Shown here in pieces: positions 47,901-53,829 of a DNA stretch of 64,000 nt. The stretch comes from Nageia nagi (lineage: Eukaryota; Pinophyta), in the NCBI GenBank assembly GCA_050084985.1, contig JBITNC010000001.1:204662001-204726000 (forward strand), read 5' to 3'. Under the pieces are notes generated by a model that saw only the letters and a list, made by a program, of their open reading frames with translations, did no database searches and was not told the origin of the DNA. Position numbers and translations under genes: made by a program. The number at the start of each line of letters is the position of its first letter. Positions within the stretch are counted from its first letter, which is position 1.

Positions 47901-50075
47901 CACTCGTGGAGCACCAAGAGTTAGAAAGAGCCCTTTGGTGGAGCGCATAGCTTGTCTAAGGGAGTAGAGCTTCAGTTATTCATTTCCAGATCTGGGTGAG
48001 AGACCCTAGTATGAAAGGTCAACCTTCTAGAAGCATTTTTGTTGTTTGATCTAGCCTCCAAAGCTAGATGTCAGCCCTATTGGGCCATATTTGCATTGTA
48101 CTCGCTCTATTTGATGATATTTTGAGACGTGGGCTTTTGCATCTCATATTTTGTGTGGTGTTTGAGCATCATTGTGTGACGTTGGCATTTATGCATTATT
48201 TTTGAACTTGGAAATTGCCCTAGCTAGTTCGTTGCATTTTTGGCTTAATAATTTTGGCATAAAAATATTTTGGTTCATCACACTCTTCCTACCAAAGTAA
48301 GCAATGTGGTCTTCTAGGCCAGAAGCTTTCCTTGAACCCTACTTACAATAAGACCCCATTGCTCTTTTCTCATCCTCCCCTTGAGAAGGGCTTGTCGCTT
48401 CCTCCATTTGAACAATATTGCATATATTTGCTTGCATCAAAAATAGATGGGGTGGCATTGGGATAGCACAACCTAGCACTGAGGATGACATGACCACCCT
48501 AGACCATGTGGCAAAGACTAGTGTCGGCTAAAGTCTGTCGATGCCTTAGCTTAGTTAACCACTAGTATTGTTGTAGTCCCATGGTTCCCTGTTCTTGTGA
48601 TAGATTTCATCTAATTGTTTGGTTTGTATTATTTCAAGATACAAGAAATTTATTTTTTGTTCTAATGTCAAAACTAATATTAGGGTTCCTGGAAGTGCTT
48701 GGTAAAGCATTTTCATATGATTATGGATTGTCTCTCTTCACAGATGAAGAAGCAGTTCACTGCTGATCTTGGATTCATCCTGTTTATAGTGTTGGATAAG
48801 ATATGCATATGAATAGAAATGAGATCATTTGTGATCAAATTTTGGCCACAACGGAAAGAGGAAATACTAGTAGCAGAACTCTGCGAGTTTGGCAACTATT
48901 CACAAATAAACTAATCAAACCAATTGAAATTGAGTACTCGCCGCTCTACCAAGACTCTTTTAGTTAACTGAGTTTTGATAAAATGTTCACAAGATGTTTT
49001 CTGAGTTATGAATTTTTACCATGTTGCGAGTTTTTGTTGGACTTTTTGTCCAGCAACTTTCTTTTTCACAGGAATCGAAGTTTTCCTGAGTGTTTGCCGA
49101 ATCTGAGTTTACTATTATAGTTCTTTTTCACAGGAATCGAAGTTTTCCTGAGTGTTTGCCGAATCTGAGTTTACTATTATACTGTAAATAAAAATCAGCT
49201 AGAGTGCCAGTCACCTTCATAATGTTAAACTGCCATGATTATTATGATGATTATATGATTCAACTAAGAAATAAACATTGAAATGAACGTTCCATTAGCA
49301 CTTGAAACATCCATGCTTGATACGATAGTAAACTGAAGAACAAAAGTGTTAAGACTGATAAACTACTAGCCAAAAACTTTGATCTTAAATATTTAATCTA
49401 CCTATAGTAGCACAATTTTTCCTAGAAATTTAGCTTTTTTATTTTGATTATATTTCCAACACCTTTCAATTTTAAGTTTTGAAGTTTCCCATTTCCTAAG
49501 ATTTAACTACTTTAGCTTTACATTAAACTTGCTATCATGTCTCCAAAAAGATTATAATTTGGAAAATAATATTACCATATATATTGTAGTGAAATATGAT
49601 ATTTCATAACAATCAACAAATACAAAGAATATCATGATTCATAGACAAGTAACAAATAGTCAATAGTTTTATCTCTCACTCCCTGTTAGGCTTCAGTAGT
49701 TATTTTCATAGCAGCTGTGTAACTATGTCTGAATAATATTATGTACACTACGAGTGGGGAAATGGTATTTTACAGATTGTTCTCTTCGGTGCACAAGACA
49801 TTGATCAAATACTTTACATGCAAATCAACATAAAGAGGCAAGAGAAGTGCATAAGTTCCTTACCTTTGATGGAAAATGTGAGCAACAAAAGCAAGGTTTA
49901 AATTTGTAGATCCCTCAACAATGTCCTTAGGCGTCAAATATCTTCTACAGTTGATTTTTTCTGCTTGCAACAGAATTAGTTTAGCTCTTTCCATAAGGTC
50001 CTTGGATTGCAAGGGAGACAAATTGCAGGACTCTGGCGCAAGGGCATTTAGCAAATAAACATATGCTTCTCCATC
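11792..50075 (-). CDS. FIM: Fimbrin (plastin), actin-filament bundling protein; seven 3' exons
   Basis: Fimbrin cross-links actin filaments in the cytoplasm with two actin-binding regions, each made of two calponin-homology (CH) domains. The coding order is 50075-49864, 24574-24422, 23931-23732, 12932-12775, 12601-12505, 12199-12108, 11992-11792. The pieces total 1113 bp, 370 codons plus TAG, with no internal stop. Every junction uses GT-AG and phases agree. In order it shows the later part of CH2 ([35 protein letters not shown]), CH3 ([42 protein letters not shown]), CH4 ([46 protein letters not shown]) and a Ser/Glu-rich tail of about 45 residues. This follows plant fimbrins almost residue for residue. 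The N-terminal EF-hand region, CH1 and the start of CH2 are missing and should lie beyond 50075, probably outside the window. Introns of 25.3 kb and 10.8 kb are full of transposons. The assignment to fimbrin is very secure; which paralogue is unknown. Confidence 0.95.
12108..12199 (-). CDS. FIM: Fimbrin exon, CH4
   Basis: A 92-bp exon with acceptor TTTTCAG and donor GTAATA. It encodes [19 protein letters not shown] then [12 protein letters not shown]. Confidence 0.94.
12505..12601 (-). CDS. FIM: Fimbrin exon, CH4
   Basis: A 97-bp exon with acceptor TTTTTCCAG and donor GTAAGA. It encodes [19 protein letters not shown] then [12 protein letters not shown]. Confidence 0.93.
12775..12932 (-). CDS. 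FIM: Fimbrin exon, end of CH3 and start of CH4
   Basis: A 158-bp exon with acceptor CTTGCAG and donor GTACAG. It encodes [17 protein letters not shown], the linker [16 protein letters not shown] and [10 protein letters not shown]. Confidence 0.94.
12933..13543. other. Start of the 10.8-kb fimbrin intron, no feature
   Basis: AT-rich intron DNA. Open frames on the minus strand near 13050-13360 are hydrophobic chance frames without a recognisable domain. Confidence 0.5.
13544..13657. mobile_element. Short MITE with long terminal inverted repeats
   Basis: The left arm GGAAAATTGCTGAAATAGCC (from 13544) is matched by the reverse complement of the right end GGCTTTTCAGTAATTTCC; nearly the whole 114 bp folds back on itself. 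The flanks CAAATAAAA and CAACTAAAA match at 8 of 9 positions, which would fit a 9-bp duplication of Mutator-type elements, but the exact ends are uncertain. Confidence 0.6.
13985..14460. other. Very AT-rich low-complexity stretch
   Basis: The sequence is almost entirely A and T with TTTAAATTTAATTAA-like runs. It holds no gene; open frames here arise from composition. Confidence 0.6.
14528..14760. repeat. Direct repeat of about 75 bp, 146 bp apart
   Basis: GAAATTTATCCATTTGGAGA from about 14530 recurs as TGAATTTATCCATTCGATGA from about 14677. Both continue with AATAAT.(G/A)CC(G/A)AA, CCCAAATATTCACCA and AAAACTATG. Confidence 0.6.
14882..15010. repeat. Tandem duplication, 65-bp unit
   Basis: Two adjacent units, from 14883 and 14948, share TTC(A/G)TAATCACAATGTA, ACTGGATTTG(G/A)GTCTTG and ATCAAAACAG. 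The differences show that the duplication is not recent. Confidence 0.75.
15566..15735 (+). mobile_element. tRNA-derived SINE, copy 2
   Basis: Related to 10301-10480. A box TGGTTGAGTTGG (15578-15589) fits the polymerase III consensus, and B box GTTCGATTCC (15624-15633) matches it exactly. After the tRNA-like head, both copies share TCTATGTAAT, CCTA(C/T)T and a final TTTACCTTTACC-like end. Confidence 0.72.
15883..16060 (+). mobile_element. Possible second type of tRNA-derived SINE
   Basis: TAGCATAGTGG (15883-15893) fits an A box and GTATCAATCC (15927-15936) a B box, 44 bp apart. The body then differs from the other SINE family. Only one copy is in the window, so its repeat nature is unproven. 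Confidence 0.45.
16600..17740. repeat. GGAACA/TGTTCC-rich repeat segment
   Basis: Many short GGGAAC and GTTCCC blocks occur at 16640-16870 and again at 17600-17725. The second group is a two-copy tandem of about 57 bp (from 17604 and 17662: GTTCCTCAAAAATAACCTCCC and ATTCCCCAAAAATGACCTCCC). It probably lies in or next to the LTR of the copia element that starts at 17860 on the minus strand. No gene is supported. Confidence 0.45.
17742..17860 (-). repeat. Start of a copia-type 3' LTR
   Basis: On the minus strand TGTTGGATGATAAGCTCAA begins at 17860, directly after the purine tract AACCTTAAGGAGGG (17874-17861), which itself follows the RNase H end. This is the usual 3' LTR junction of Ty1/copia elements. 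The LTR must run to lower coordinates; its other end was not placed. Confidence 0.65.
17861..18345 (-). pseudogene. Ty1/copia RNase H C-terminal remnant (copy 1)
   Basis: Read from 18345 down: [20 protein letters not shown], a DN.STI block, then [34 protein letters not shown] and LR.MIDMW. These follow the end of copia RNase H (KHIEI..HF.R, ADI.TK.L, LR..IGM). Several stops interrupt it. It joins the purine tract and LTR start at 17860. Confidence 0.75.
18346..19404. other. Segment between two copia RNase H copies
   Basis: About 1.06 kb with no protein similarity that I can name. It contains GTGGGCTACGTCCAGC near 18502 and GC-richer text (18960-19210), unlike the surrounding AT-rich intron, so it may be an LTR or other insert. 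An ATATATAT run lies near 19223. Confidence 0.35.
19405..19620 (-). pseudogene. Ty1/copia RNase H remnant (copy 2)
   Basis: On the minus strand [20 protein letters not shown] fits the copia RNase H start (DRRSTSGY). The rest ([19 protein letters not shown]) duplicates the first part of copy 1 at 18345-18180, with many differences. After it, at 19640-19695, three short AAACACGTGTTTTCCATTT units form a small tandem. Confidence 0.65.
19870..19940 (-). pseudogene. Ty1/copia reverse transcriptase N-terminal fragment
   Basis: The minus strand reads [20 protein letters not shown], matching the start of the copia RT domain (DG...RYKARLVAKGF). The RT core with its YVDD site is absent between here and the RNase H copies, so the enzyme is internally deleted. 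Confidence 0.65.
20426..20950 (-). pseudogene. Ty1/copia integrase remnant
   Basis: From 20950 down: [20 protein letters not shown] (integrase core, normally DNGGE), a YTP.. block, [20 protein letters not shown] (the WAEAV...LN..PT region), then [20 protein letters not shown] and [16 protein letters not shown]. This is the second half of a copia integrase with stops and substitutions. With the fragments at 17861-19940 it forms one minus-strand copia element. Confidence 0.78.
20951..23731. other. Fimbrin intron, no supported gene
   Basis: AT-rich intron DNA. A T-run of about 15 at 22486-22501 could be the reversed A-tail of a retroposed sequence on the minus strand, but no body could be matched. 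No other repeat was identified by eye. Confidence 0.45.
23732..23931 (-). CDS. FIM: Fimbrin exon, CH3
   Basis: A 200-bp exon with acceptor TTCTTGCAG and donor GTAAGT. It encodes [17 protein letters not shown], the basic actin-binding stretch [14 protein letters not shown] and [16 protein letters not shown]. The intron before it is only 490 bp; the one after it is 10.8 kb. Confidence 0.95.
24422..24574 (-). CDS. FIM: Fimbrin exon, linker and start of CH3
   Basis: A 153-bp exon. TTTTCAG precedes it, and GTAAGT follows AATGG at 24421. It encodes [16 protein letters not shown] and [14 protein letters not shown] up to YEDVRNG. The 25,289-bp intron before it holds the P1 element, a LINE and a chromovirus. 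Confidence 0.94.
24575..26224. other. Giant intron, part before the P1 element
   Basis: AT-rich intron DNA with no supported gene. A 167-codon plus frame (25987-26490) crosses into the P1 element start and has no known domain; it is best explained as chance. Confidence 0.45.
26225..26270 (+). repeat. Palindromic 5' terminus of the P1 element
   Basis: TGTTCTACCCGCACAACA is followed by CCCCAAGATGCAGCATTTTGGGG, which can form a hairpin with a GCAG-type loop. The same two-part block occurs at 36559 and 55439 on the plus strand and at 63649 on the minus strand. Confidence 0.65.
26500..27085. repeat. Short degenerate repeats (GAGCCCGAAA / AAAATGCGCATTTT)
   Basis: AATGCGCATTTTGGTC-like and TTTTGAGCCCG(A/G)AAA-like blocks recur about every 60-100 bp with heavy divergence. 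AAAATGTGCATTTT and similar blocks are self-complementary. Confidence 0.55.
27090..29110. repeat. Tandem array of about 365-bp units
   Basis: The landmark AAAACCTGCGCCTA(G/C)C or a close variant occurs at 27283, 27658, 28022, 28387 and 28752: spacing about 375, 364, 365 and 365 bp. Units also share ATCAGCCAATGGGAGAGCTC, TCCAAAATTTT, TTGCCTCTTGCAA and GTTTTGGCATG. In each, GGC(G)CAG.TTTTGGCATG is followed, after a short AT-rich spacer, by a CATGCCAA...AAAACCTGCGCC complement, so every unit can form a long hairpin. It is non-coding; open frames crossing it are incidental. Confidence 0.8.
29207..29214 (+). promoter_or_regulatory. TATA box before P1 ORF
   Basis: TATAAATA in the context GTGACACTTTTGAACCCC...TGAGTC, which resembles the module before the TATA box at 37827 (GTGACACGTTGCAACC...GAGAC). 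It would start transcription toward the P1 ORF. Confidence 0.45.
29919..32125 (+). pseudogene. P1: unknown retroelement protein, paralogue of P2
   Basis: I do not recognise this protein. Frame 3 runs from about 29919 to 30890, then frame 2 to the TAA at 32123-32125, with several stops. It aligns along its length with P2 (38463-42011): [11 protein letters not shown] / [19 protein letters not shown] / [24 protein letters not shown] / [26 protein letters not shown] / [21 protein letters not shown] / [24 protein letters not shown] / [13 protein letters not shown]. The C-terminal third is Ser/Asp/Glu-rich and ends EEQGGMLDT, overlapping the purine tract and LTR start, as last ORFs of LTR elements often do. 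A gag-like or accessory role is possible but unsupported. It is a broken copy and cannot make the full protein. Confidence 0.65.
32112..32361 (+). repeat. LTR-like 3' end of the P1 element
   Basis: After the purine tract GAACAAGGGGGAA comes TGTTAGACACATAATCC..., ending CTTGGCCTTGCA at 32361. From 32362 the minus strand continues the LINE ORF, so the boundary is sharp. No matching 5' LTR exists in the window. Confidence 0.5.
32362..33135 (-). pseudogene. L1-type LINE ORF2, endonuclease part
   Basis: LINE ORF2 carries an apurinic-type endonuclease followed by reverse transcriptase. On the minus strand: [99 protein letters not shown], then after a one-base shift SSHRPI (usual SDH.PI) and [14 protein letters not shown]. 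Stops and shifts are present. The reverse transcriptase is missing because the LINE stops at 32362, where the P1 element begins. Confidence 0.85.
33140..34905 (-). pseudogene. L1-type LINE ORF1 (DUF4283 and zinc knuckle)
   Basis: ORF1 of plant L1 elements binds RNA. From 34497 down: [51 protein letters not shown] (the DUF4283 pattern), then the knuckle [14 protein letters not shown] near 33900, and a Lys/Thr/Ser-rich stretch toward ORF2. The part above 34500 is probably the start of ORF1 and the 5' UTR. Several stops are present. It precedes the endonuclease at 33135-32362 in the same direction. Confidence 0.82.
34998..35002. repeat. Target-site duplication of the chromovirus, left (CTCTT)
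   Basis: CTCTT directly before the 5' LTR equals CTCTT at 48283-48287 directly after the 3' LTR. Confidence 0.85.
35003..35963 (+). repeat. Chromovirus 5' LTR
   Basis: Starts TGTCATGTGCC and ends GGTTCATCATA, where the 3' LTR keeps the expected ACA end. Nearly every block matches 47332-48282, for example GAATTTGGTAGATAGGAGC and CTTCAGTTATTCATTTC. Confidence 0.92.
35965..35977 (+). other. Primer-binding site (initiator Met tRNA)
   Basis: TGGTATCAAAGCC lies one base after the LTR and differs by one base from the common plant site TGGTATCAGAGCC. Confidence 0.85.
35994..36558 (+). pseudogene. Chromovirus gag, N-terminal part
   Basis: The leader peptide region starts near [15 protein letters not shown]. 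The gag core follows: [41 protein letters not shown] (after a stop in place of the first W), and [15 protein letters not shown]. It breaks at 36558, where the P2 unit starts with TGTGCC; the reading frame resumes after 43994. Confidence 0.82.
37309..37315 (+). promoter_or_regulatory. TATA box, promoter module 1
   Basis: TATAAAA after GGTGACACCTATCCATCCCA and GAGAAGGC. The same module recurs around 37827 and more weakly at 38290. Confidence 0.45.
37827..37834 (+). promoter_or_regulatory. TATA box, promoter module 2
   Basis: TATAAATA after GGGTGACACGTTGCAACCTT and AGAGAC; a diverged copy of the module at 37309. Confidence 0.45.
38290..38297 (+). promoter_or_regulatory. TATA box, promoter module 3 (nearest to the P2 ORF)
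   Basis: TATAAAAG lies about 170 bp before the first ATG of the P2 ORF (38463), a plausible promoter distance. Confidence 0.45.
38463..42011 (+). pseudogene. P2: unknown long retroelement protein, paralogue of P1
   Basis: I do not recognise this protein. The first ATG (38463) is followed by a Lys/Pro-rich start in frame 3. From 38855 to about 41410 the reading is in frame 2 with roughly ten stops, then frame 3 to TGA at 42009-42011, about 1,180 codons in all. The shared core with P1 includes [16 protein letters not shown] near 39232, [10 protein letters not shown] near 39532 and [11 protein letters not shown] near 39583. The later half has an acidic run (DDDDDD near 40377), Lys/Glu-rich stretches and a coiled-coil-like part (41190-41410: [28 protein letters not shown]). 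A 52-bp duplication (AATCTAGGAGCTCAAG at 41405 and 41457) explains the last frameshift. No enzyme motif is visible. Confidence 0.65.
42012..43994. other. 3' part of the P2 unit, promoter-like and repeat-rich
   Basis: No supported gene. TATAAATA at 42238-42245 follows CATGTCATGAGCATGCCCC-type text and could be the true LTR promoter. Two adjacent GAGG(G/T)TTTGCTCCC-type units lie at 42626-42730, and GCATATGTAAGG-like repeats at 42960-43330. The last 60 bases carry the family's terminal motif. Confidence 0.4.
43995..44503 (+). pseudogene. Chromovirus gag, C-terminal part
   Basis: After the P2 unit the frame reads [20 protein letters not shown], then [19 protein letters not shown], a stop, [39 protein letters not shown], matching the middle of gypsy gag. 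The zinc knuckle and the protease expected before RT are missing, so a deletion joins gag almost directly to RT at about 44505. Confidence 0.78.
44510..45186 (+). pseudogene. Chromovirus reverse transcriptase
   Basis: It shows [109 protein letters not shown] and [13 protein letters not shown]. The last block is the catalytic site, normally FFDDILIYS; here the second Asp is Ser, which would abolish polymerase activity. A stop replaces a residue near 44728 and a frameshift lies near 44800. Confidence 0.9.
45187..45900 (+). pseudogene. Chromovirus RT C-terminus and RNase H
   Basis: [117 protein letters not shown] and NALSCNPS follow the RT-thumb/RNase H pattern (DAS, E, D residues seen). Stops occur near 45184, 45309 and 45579, with a frameshift near 45370. 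Confidence 0.88.
45901..46730 (+). pseudogene. Chromovirus integrase
   Basis: The zinc-binding part reads [14 protein letters not shown]...HVKEYVKCQ; one of the two cysteines of HHCC is Tyr. The core has SMDFIKDLP (first Asp), [16 protein letters not shown] (second Asp) and TDGQTE (Glu), so the DDE triad is readable although frames shift near 46400 and 46560. Confidence 0.87.
46731..47310 (+). pseudogene. Integrase C-terminus and chromodomain
   Basis: [61 protein letters not shown] and [15 protein letters not shown] give the integrase tail; [17 protein letters not shown] and [11 protein letters not shown] give a chromodomain. Chromodomains help such elements target particular chromatin. Confidence 0.88.
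47305..47331 (+). other. Chromovirus polypurine tract
   Basis: AAGGAAAACGGGAAGGGAGG runs up to the 3' LTR start at 47332. Confidence 0.75.
47332..48282 (+). repeat. Chromovirus 3' LTR
   Basis: 951 bp, starting TGTCATGTGCC and ending GGTTCATCACA, followed by CTCTT. It matches 35003-35963 throughout, with scattered substitutions. Confidence 0.92.
48288..49863. repeat. Giant-intron end, with a perfect 62-bp duplication
   Basis: No gene is supported. CTTTTTCACAGGAATCGAAG begins at 49061 and again at 49123, and the two 62-bp units are identical by eye, so this duplication is recent compared with the rest. Confidence 0.7.
49864..50075 (-). CDS. FIM: Fimbrin exon, end of CH2
   Basis: A 212-bp exon in phase 0. 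TACAG precedes GATGGAGAAG at 50075, and CATCAAAG is followed by GTAAGG at 49863. It encodes [15 protein letters not shown] through FVAHIFHQR. The next upstream exon, expected to end with a SSDLK-like peptide, was not found between 50076 and 64000. Confidence 0.94.
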
Positions 50076-50859
50076 CTGTACTCCAGAAAACCAAATTGTG
50101 AGATCCACATATATGATAGGAATGATCCATCCACATACTGAAAGAATTATCATATAATCAATGCAAAAAATGTTCTTTTGGTGCCTGCTGAAAGCTGTAA
50201 TCAACATAATACATTTTTTATTTATGCAAAATTCAAGTTTGATATAACAGACATTGACAATTTTGAGTCATAAAAATTCAATGAACTAAATATTGTATCC
50301 AACATAGGTTAATCCATACTTCTCTGAAGAGTTGACCATTGCATAAACATTTTGACATGTTTATTTTTTCAAAAATAGACAAAATTAAAATAAAATAGAA
50401 AAGTCCACATCTGTTGAGCTTCAAGAAAGCCAAGAGATATGTGGGAGTTAAAAAACTTCCATGAGAATCCAACTGGCATGGGAAACTAAAGAAGTATACC
50501 CCAAATATATTATGTTATACACTTGTTTCTTTTTTTTGTATGTGGTGTTTCTGTGTGTATGTACTCAGAATGTATTTACTAATTTGAAAACAATACAAGA
50601 CTCCACTGAAATACCAAAATCTAGTCTTGAATTTCTTATTCTGCTATGTCAATCTATGTATGAGATATCTTCATTTGGTTTTGCTAGATTGGTGTCGTAC
50701 TTATTGGGTGTTTAAAAGTAATTCCCAAAATGAATAAGTGCAATCAAAGTCAGCAAAATTAACATTTTGTACCAGAGACAGTTGGAATGTAGGTTGCGAA
50801 AAATCATTTTTCTTCCCAAAAGAAGGTTGGAGAGTTTTTTCCAGTGTCATTTGTGAGCT
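50076..50859. other. Upstream of fimbrin exon, no supported gene
   Basis: AT-rich. It should be fimbrin intron and the 5' region of the copia element at 50860. No clear copia 5' LTR or primer site was found. Confidence 0.45.
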
Positions 50860-51700
50860 ATGATGGCAAAACACAAAGGCAACGCAAACCTTCCTTTTTC
50901 TGAGTTTAATAGTGAAGACTATGATTATTGGAGCATCAAAATGCAGATTCTCTTAAGGTCTAAAGCATTGTAGACAAGTGTGAAAAATCAGTGTGTTCCT
51001 CCAAAGGATAGCAAGATCTTGTTAAAGGCTGATAAGGACACCAAGGAGAAGGAGCAAAATAATTTTTAAGCATTCTACAACATCCTTTCAGCCTTGGATA
51101 AACCTATTTTTTCTCTTGTGAGAATCATGGGAACTGCAAATGAAGCTTGGAAAGCTTTAAAGGATTCCTATGGTGGATCAAATGACCAAATCAAAATTAT
51201 GAGGCTTCAAAGTGCATTTGTGAATCTCAAGATGATCGAAGGAGAAAAAATGGAGGATTTTGTACGAGTCAAAGATCATGTTAACAAGATGGCCAGTAAT
51301 GGAGAAAAATTGGACGATTCGGTTACTTGCAAGAAACTATTGAGGTCATTTCTCCCAAAGTTTTGCTAACTCGCAACAGTGCTTGAGCATACCAAGGACT
51401 TTAAGAAACTGAAGTTTGATGAACTTCAATGAGCTCTTGTCATATGAAGAAGGCTTGGAGGAGGATGAAGTCACTTTTGACAAGGATCTTGCCTCGAAGG
51501 CAAGTGTCTCAAAAGGAGCCTGTTTTTAGTTCCAAGAGCTAAGGGAAAGGCCAAGAAAGTGGAGCTAATGGGTCTAAGGGGAACAGACAACCAAAGAAGA
51601 AAGGTCTATTATGTCACTATTGCAAGAAACCAAGCCATTTTACAAGAAAAAATAGACAAAAAGTTGTTGATAAAGGAAAAGTCGTAGAAACAAAAAAACA
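50860..51700 (+). pseudogene. Ty1/copia gag with zinc knuckle
   Basis: The first ATG of MMAKHKGNANLPFSEFNSED is at 50860, then YDYWSIKMQILL (after which a W is replaced by a stop), ANEAWKALKDSYGG, MRLQSAFVNLKMIEGE, VNKMASNGEKLDDS and LLRSFLPKF: the copia gag-polypeptide pattern. The knuckle CHYCKKPSHFTRKN has Asn for the last Cys. Stops near 51070, 51367 and 51430. Confidence 0.85.
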
Positions 51701-51799
51701 AGGGAGCTAAAAGCAAACATTGTCCATGAAGTGGATGAAGATGATGATGAAGAATTTATTTTCTTGAAAATTAATAAATTTGAAAATTTATGTTCTTGA

Positions 51800-52490
51800 A
51801 AATTAATAATTGAACTGTTGACTCGCGTTGTTCCAACCATGTGATAGGAAAGAAGGAGCTCTTCACCAAGTTGGGCACTTCTCATAGGAGTTAGTTGAAG
51901 ATTGATAACATGATTGCACTCAGTGTGCATGGAAAAGGAGTCATGAAAGAGAACACTAAGCATGGTAAGAAAAAAATGCTTGTTACATACTATGCTCCAA
52001 ACATGAAATATAATTTGCTTCTTGTGGGACAACTTACAAAACATAAGTATGAGATCACAGTCAAAAAGGATCAGCTTGGGAGGGTTGTCTACTTCATCTT
52101 GGAACATGGTAAAATTGTGACAATGGTTCCTATGACCAAAAATAGAACTTGGTTTGGAAACCTTAATGTCTCTAGTTTGAACAGAATGTCCACCAAAGAA
52201 TTGGTACTTGGGCTGCCAGTTATTGAAGAAAATAAGGATTTTTGTGAGGGGTGTGCTTCAAGAAAGCATGCTACAAAGAAATTCCCAGATTTGGAGGGCT
52301 TCTGCAATACTTTAGCTTGCGCACACCAATCTATGTGGACTCATGAACAAACCAAGCATTAGTAAATCTTTTTATTACATGTCTTTGATTGATGATTTAT
52401 CAAGAAGATGTTGGAGTTTCTTTTTGAAATCCAAAGATTAGGCATTTGGTGAAGGAATTTATTTCTTCATGATTAAGATTGCAATGTTTT
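51800..52490 (+). pseudogene. Ty1/copia protease, pre-integrase and integrase start
   Basis: VDSRCSNHVIGKKELF matches the protease (DSG.S.HM; here Gly is Arg). APNMKYNLLLVGQL, WFGNLNVSSLNRM, LVLGLPVIEENKDFCEGCAS and KHATKKFP are the GAG-pre-integrase zinc region. MSLIDDLSRRCWSFFLKSKD is the first integrase Asp. The frame then breaks at about 52490 and resumes near 55030. Confidence 0.83.
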
Positions 52491-53368
52491 ATTTTTAATT
52501 GGAAGAAGGAAAGTTTGTAGAGTCAACTTCCATGCCATGTAATATGGAGGAAAAATCAAATATATGCATGGGTTTTAAAATTTGCCCACGTGCACATCCC
52601 TCCAATTTCAAACTGCAACATATTAGTGAGACATTAATATCTCCACATACTCCTCCCTGTAGTTGTTGGTCAAAGGAGACCCATAATAGATTTCATAGAC
52701 GGATCCTTCACATGGAAAAACATGGACCACCGTTGACTTTCCAGTTGCAGTCTTCAACACTCCAGTGCCCACAAAGTACTCCACTACAGCACTATCAATC
52801 ACTCCTGCCTGGTAGATGCTCAATTAATGCATTTGTGGAGAACATTGTGCTATATAGACTAATTTTTTTACCATTTTTGTGGTTGTTACCTTCACCATAG
52901 TAGGCAACAGCAGCCCATGAGTGCCATGGCACCATGTATCTCTTTTGCAAACAAGTCATAGGTGGCTTGCTTAGATGCAGTCTTTTGAGCCTACAGGAAC
53001 TGCACAGATGAATCCTTTGTAGTTTACAGGTTGAGCTTTTGTAGCTCATAGCAAAGAGATGTAGAGATAGTATTTGTTATTGTCCAAGCCTTTAATGGCT
53101 TTGTGTGAGTTCTCTTTGAAGACCCACTTGATGTATTTTGTTGATCCTTACAACAATGAAGACCATGGCACTTTGTTTCATGCATGGCAATGTTCGGTGC
53201 CTCAAATGCACTATAACCAACACACTTTGTATGTGAAAAATAAAGTCTATAGCTCTTTTTTTACTGAAGCAATGTGTAACATTATTTTGGAACAATACAA
53301 AGTTCTTTATTCCATATTTGGCATTCATATACTAAGTATTTATTTCCATTCATTTTGTGTATTTTCCT
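52491..53368. other. Insert in copia integrase, gene-like text on minus strand
   Basis: This interrupts the integrase. On the minus strand two frames (53049-52795 and 52823-52623) overlap and read as continuous non-repetitive protein text, such as AVVEYFVGTGVLKTATGKST and VYEIYYGSPLTNNYREEYVE. I do not recognise it; it may be a gene fragment or chance. Confidence 0.3.
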
Positions 53369-53733
53369 CATAGTTAGAAAAATCGGAATCGGATCAGAAT
53401 CATTTGGTTGCAGAATTCCGATTTTTTGAAAAAACGGACAAAATCGGCAAAAAAATCAGATAAAATCGACAAAAAATTGGCATGAGAAAAAATGGAGGAA
53501 CTTCTTCGGTTTTAGCTAAATCTCAAAAAATCGGATAAAATCGGATAGAATCGGCAAAAAATCGTCGGCCGATTCAATGCCGATTTTTTTCGGAAAAATC
53601 ACAATTTTTTTATCTAAAAAATCAGAATCGGAATCGGGAAAAATCGGATAAACACTTATTTGAAAAAAATCAGATCCGATTCGAATTGGATCGTTGCTTG
53701 GCCGCCGATTCCGATTTGATTTTTACAACTATG
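53369..53733. mobile_element. hAT-type MITE rich in AAATCGG
   Basis: The ends CATAGTTAGAAAAATCGGAA and its counterpart (reverse complement CATAGTTGTAAAAATCAAAT) are inverted repeats. The flanks ATTTTCCT (53361-53368) and ATTTTCCC (53734-53741) match at 7 of 8 bases, the duplication size of hAT elements. The body is filled with AAAATCGG and CCGATTTT blocks and codes for nothing. Confidence 0.78.
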
Positions 53734-53829
53734 ATTTTCCCTGTATGAAAACATGTTTTCCATGGTAAAACCAGCAAGCTTTTAGGATCCATATCTTTTT
53801 CCTCACATTTTTATATGTTATGGGTATTA

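Larger units (their letters stand above)
35003..48282 (+). mobile_element. Complete Ty3/gypsy chromovirus with nested insertion
   Basis: The element has LTRs of 961 and 951 bp, a CTCTT duplication at both sides, a primer site TGGTATCAAAGCC matching initiator-Met tRNA, gag, pol in the order RT, RNase H, integrase, a chromodomain, and a purine tract before the 3' LTR. This order and the C-terminal chromodomain define a chromovirus. A 7.4-kb unit (36559-43994) sits inside gag; without it the element is about 5.8 kb, a usual size. All ORFs are broken and the RT catalytic site is changed, so it is dead. Confidence 0.92.

Noticed and set aside
52623-53049. Named host gene on the minus strand in the copia insert
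   Set aside because: The text looks protein-like but I could not match it to any family, so no function is given.
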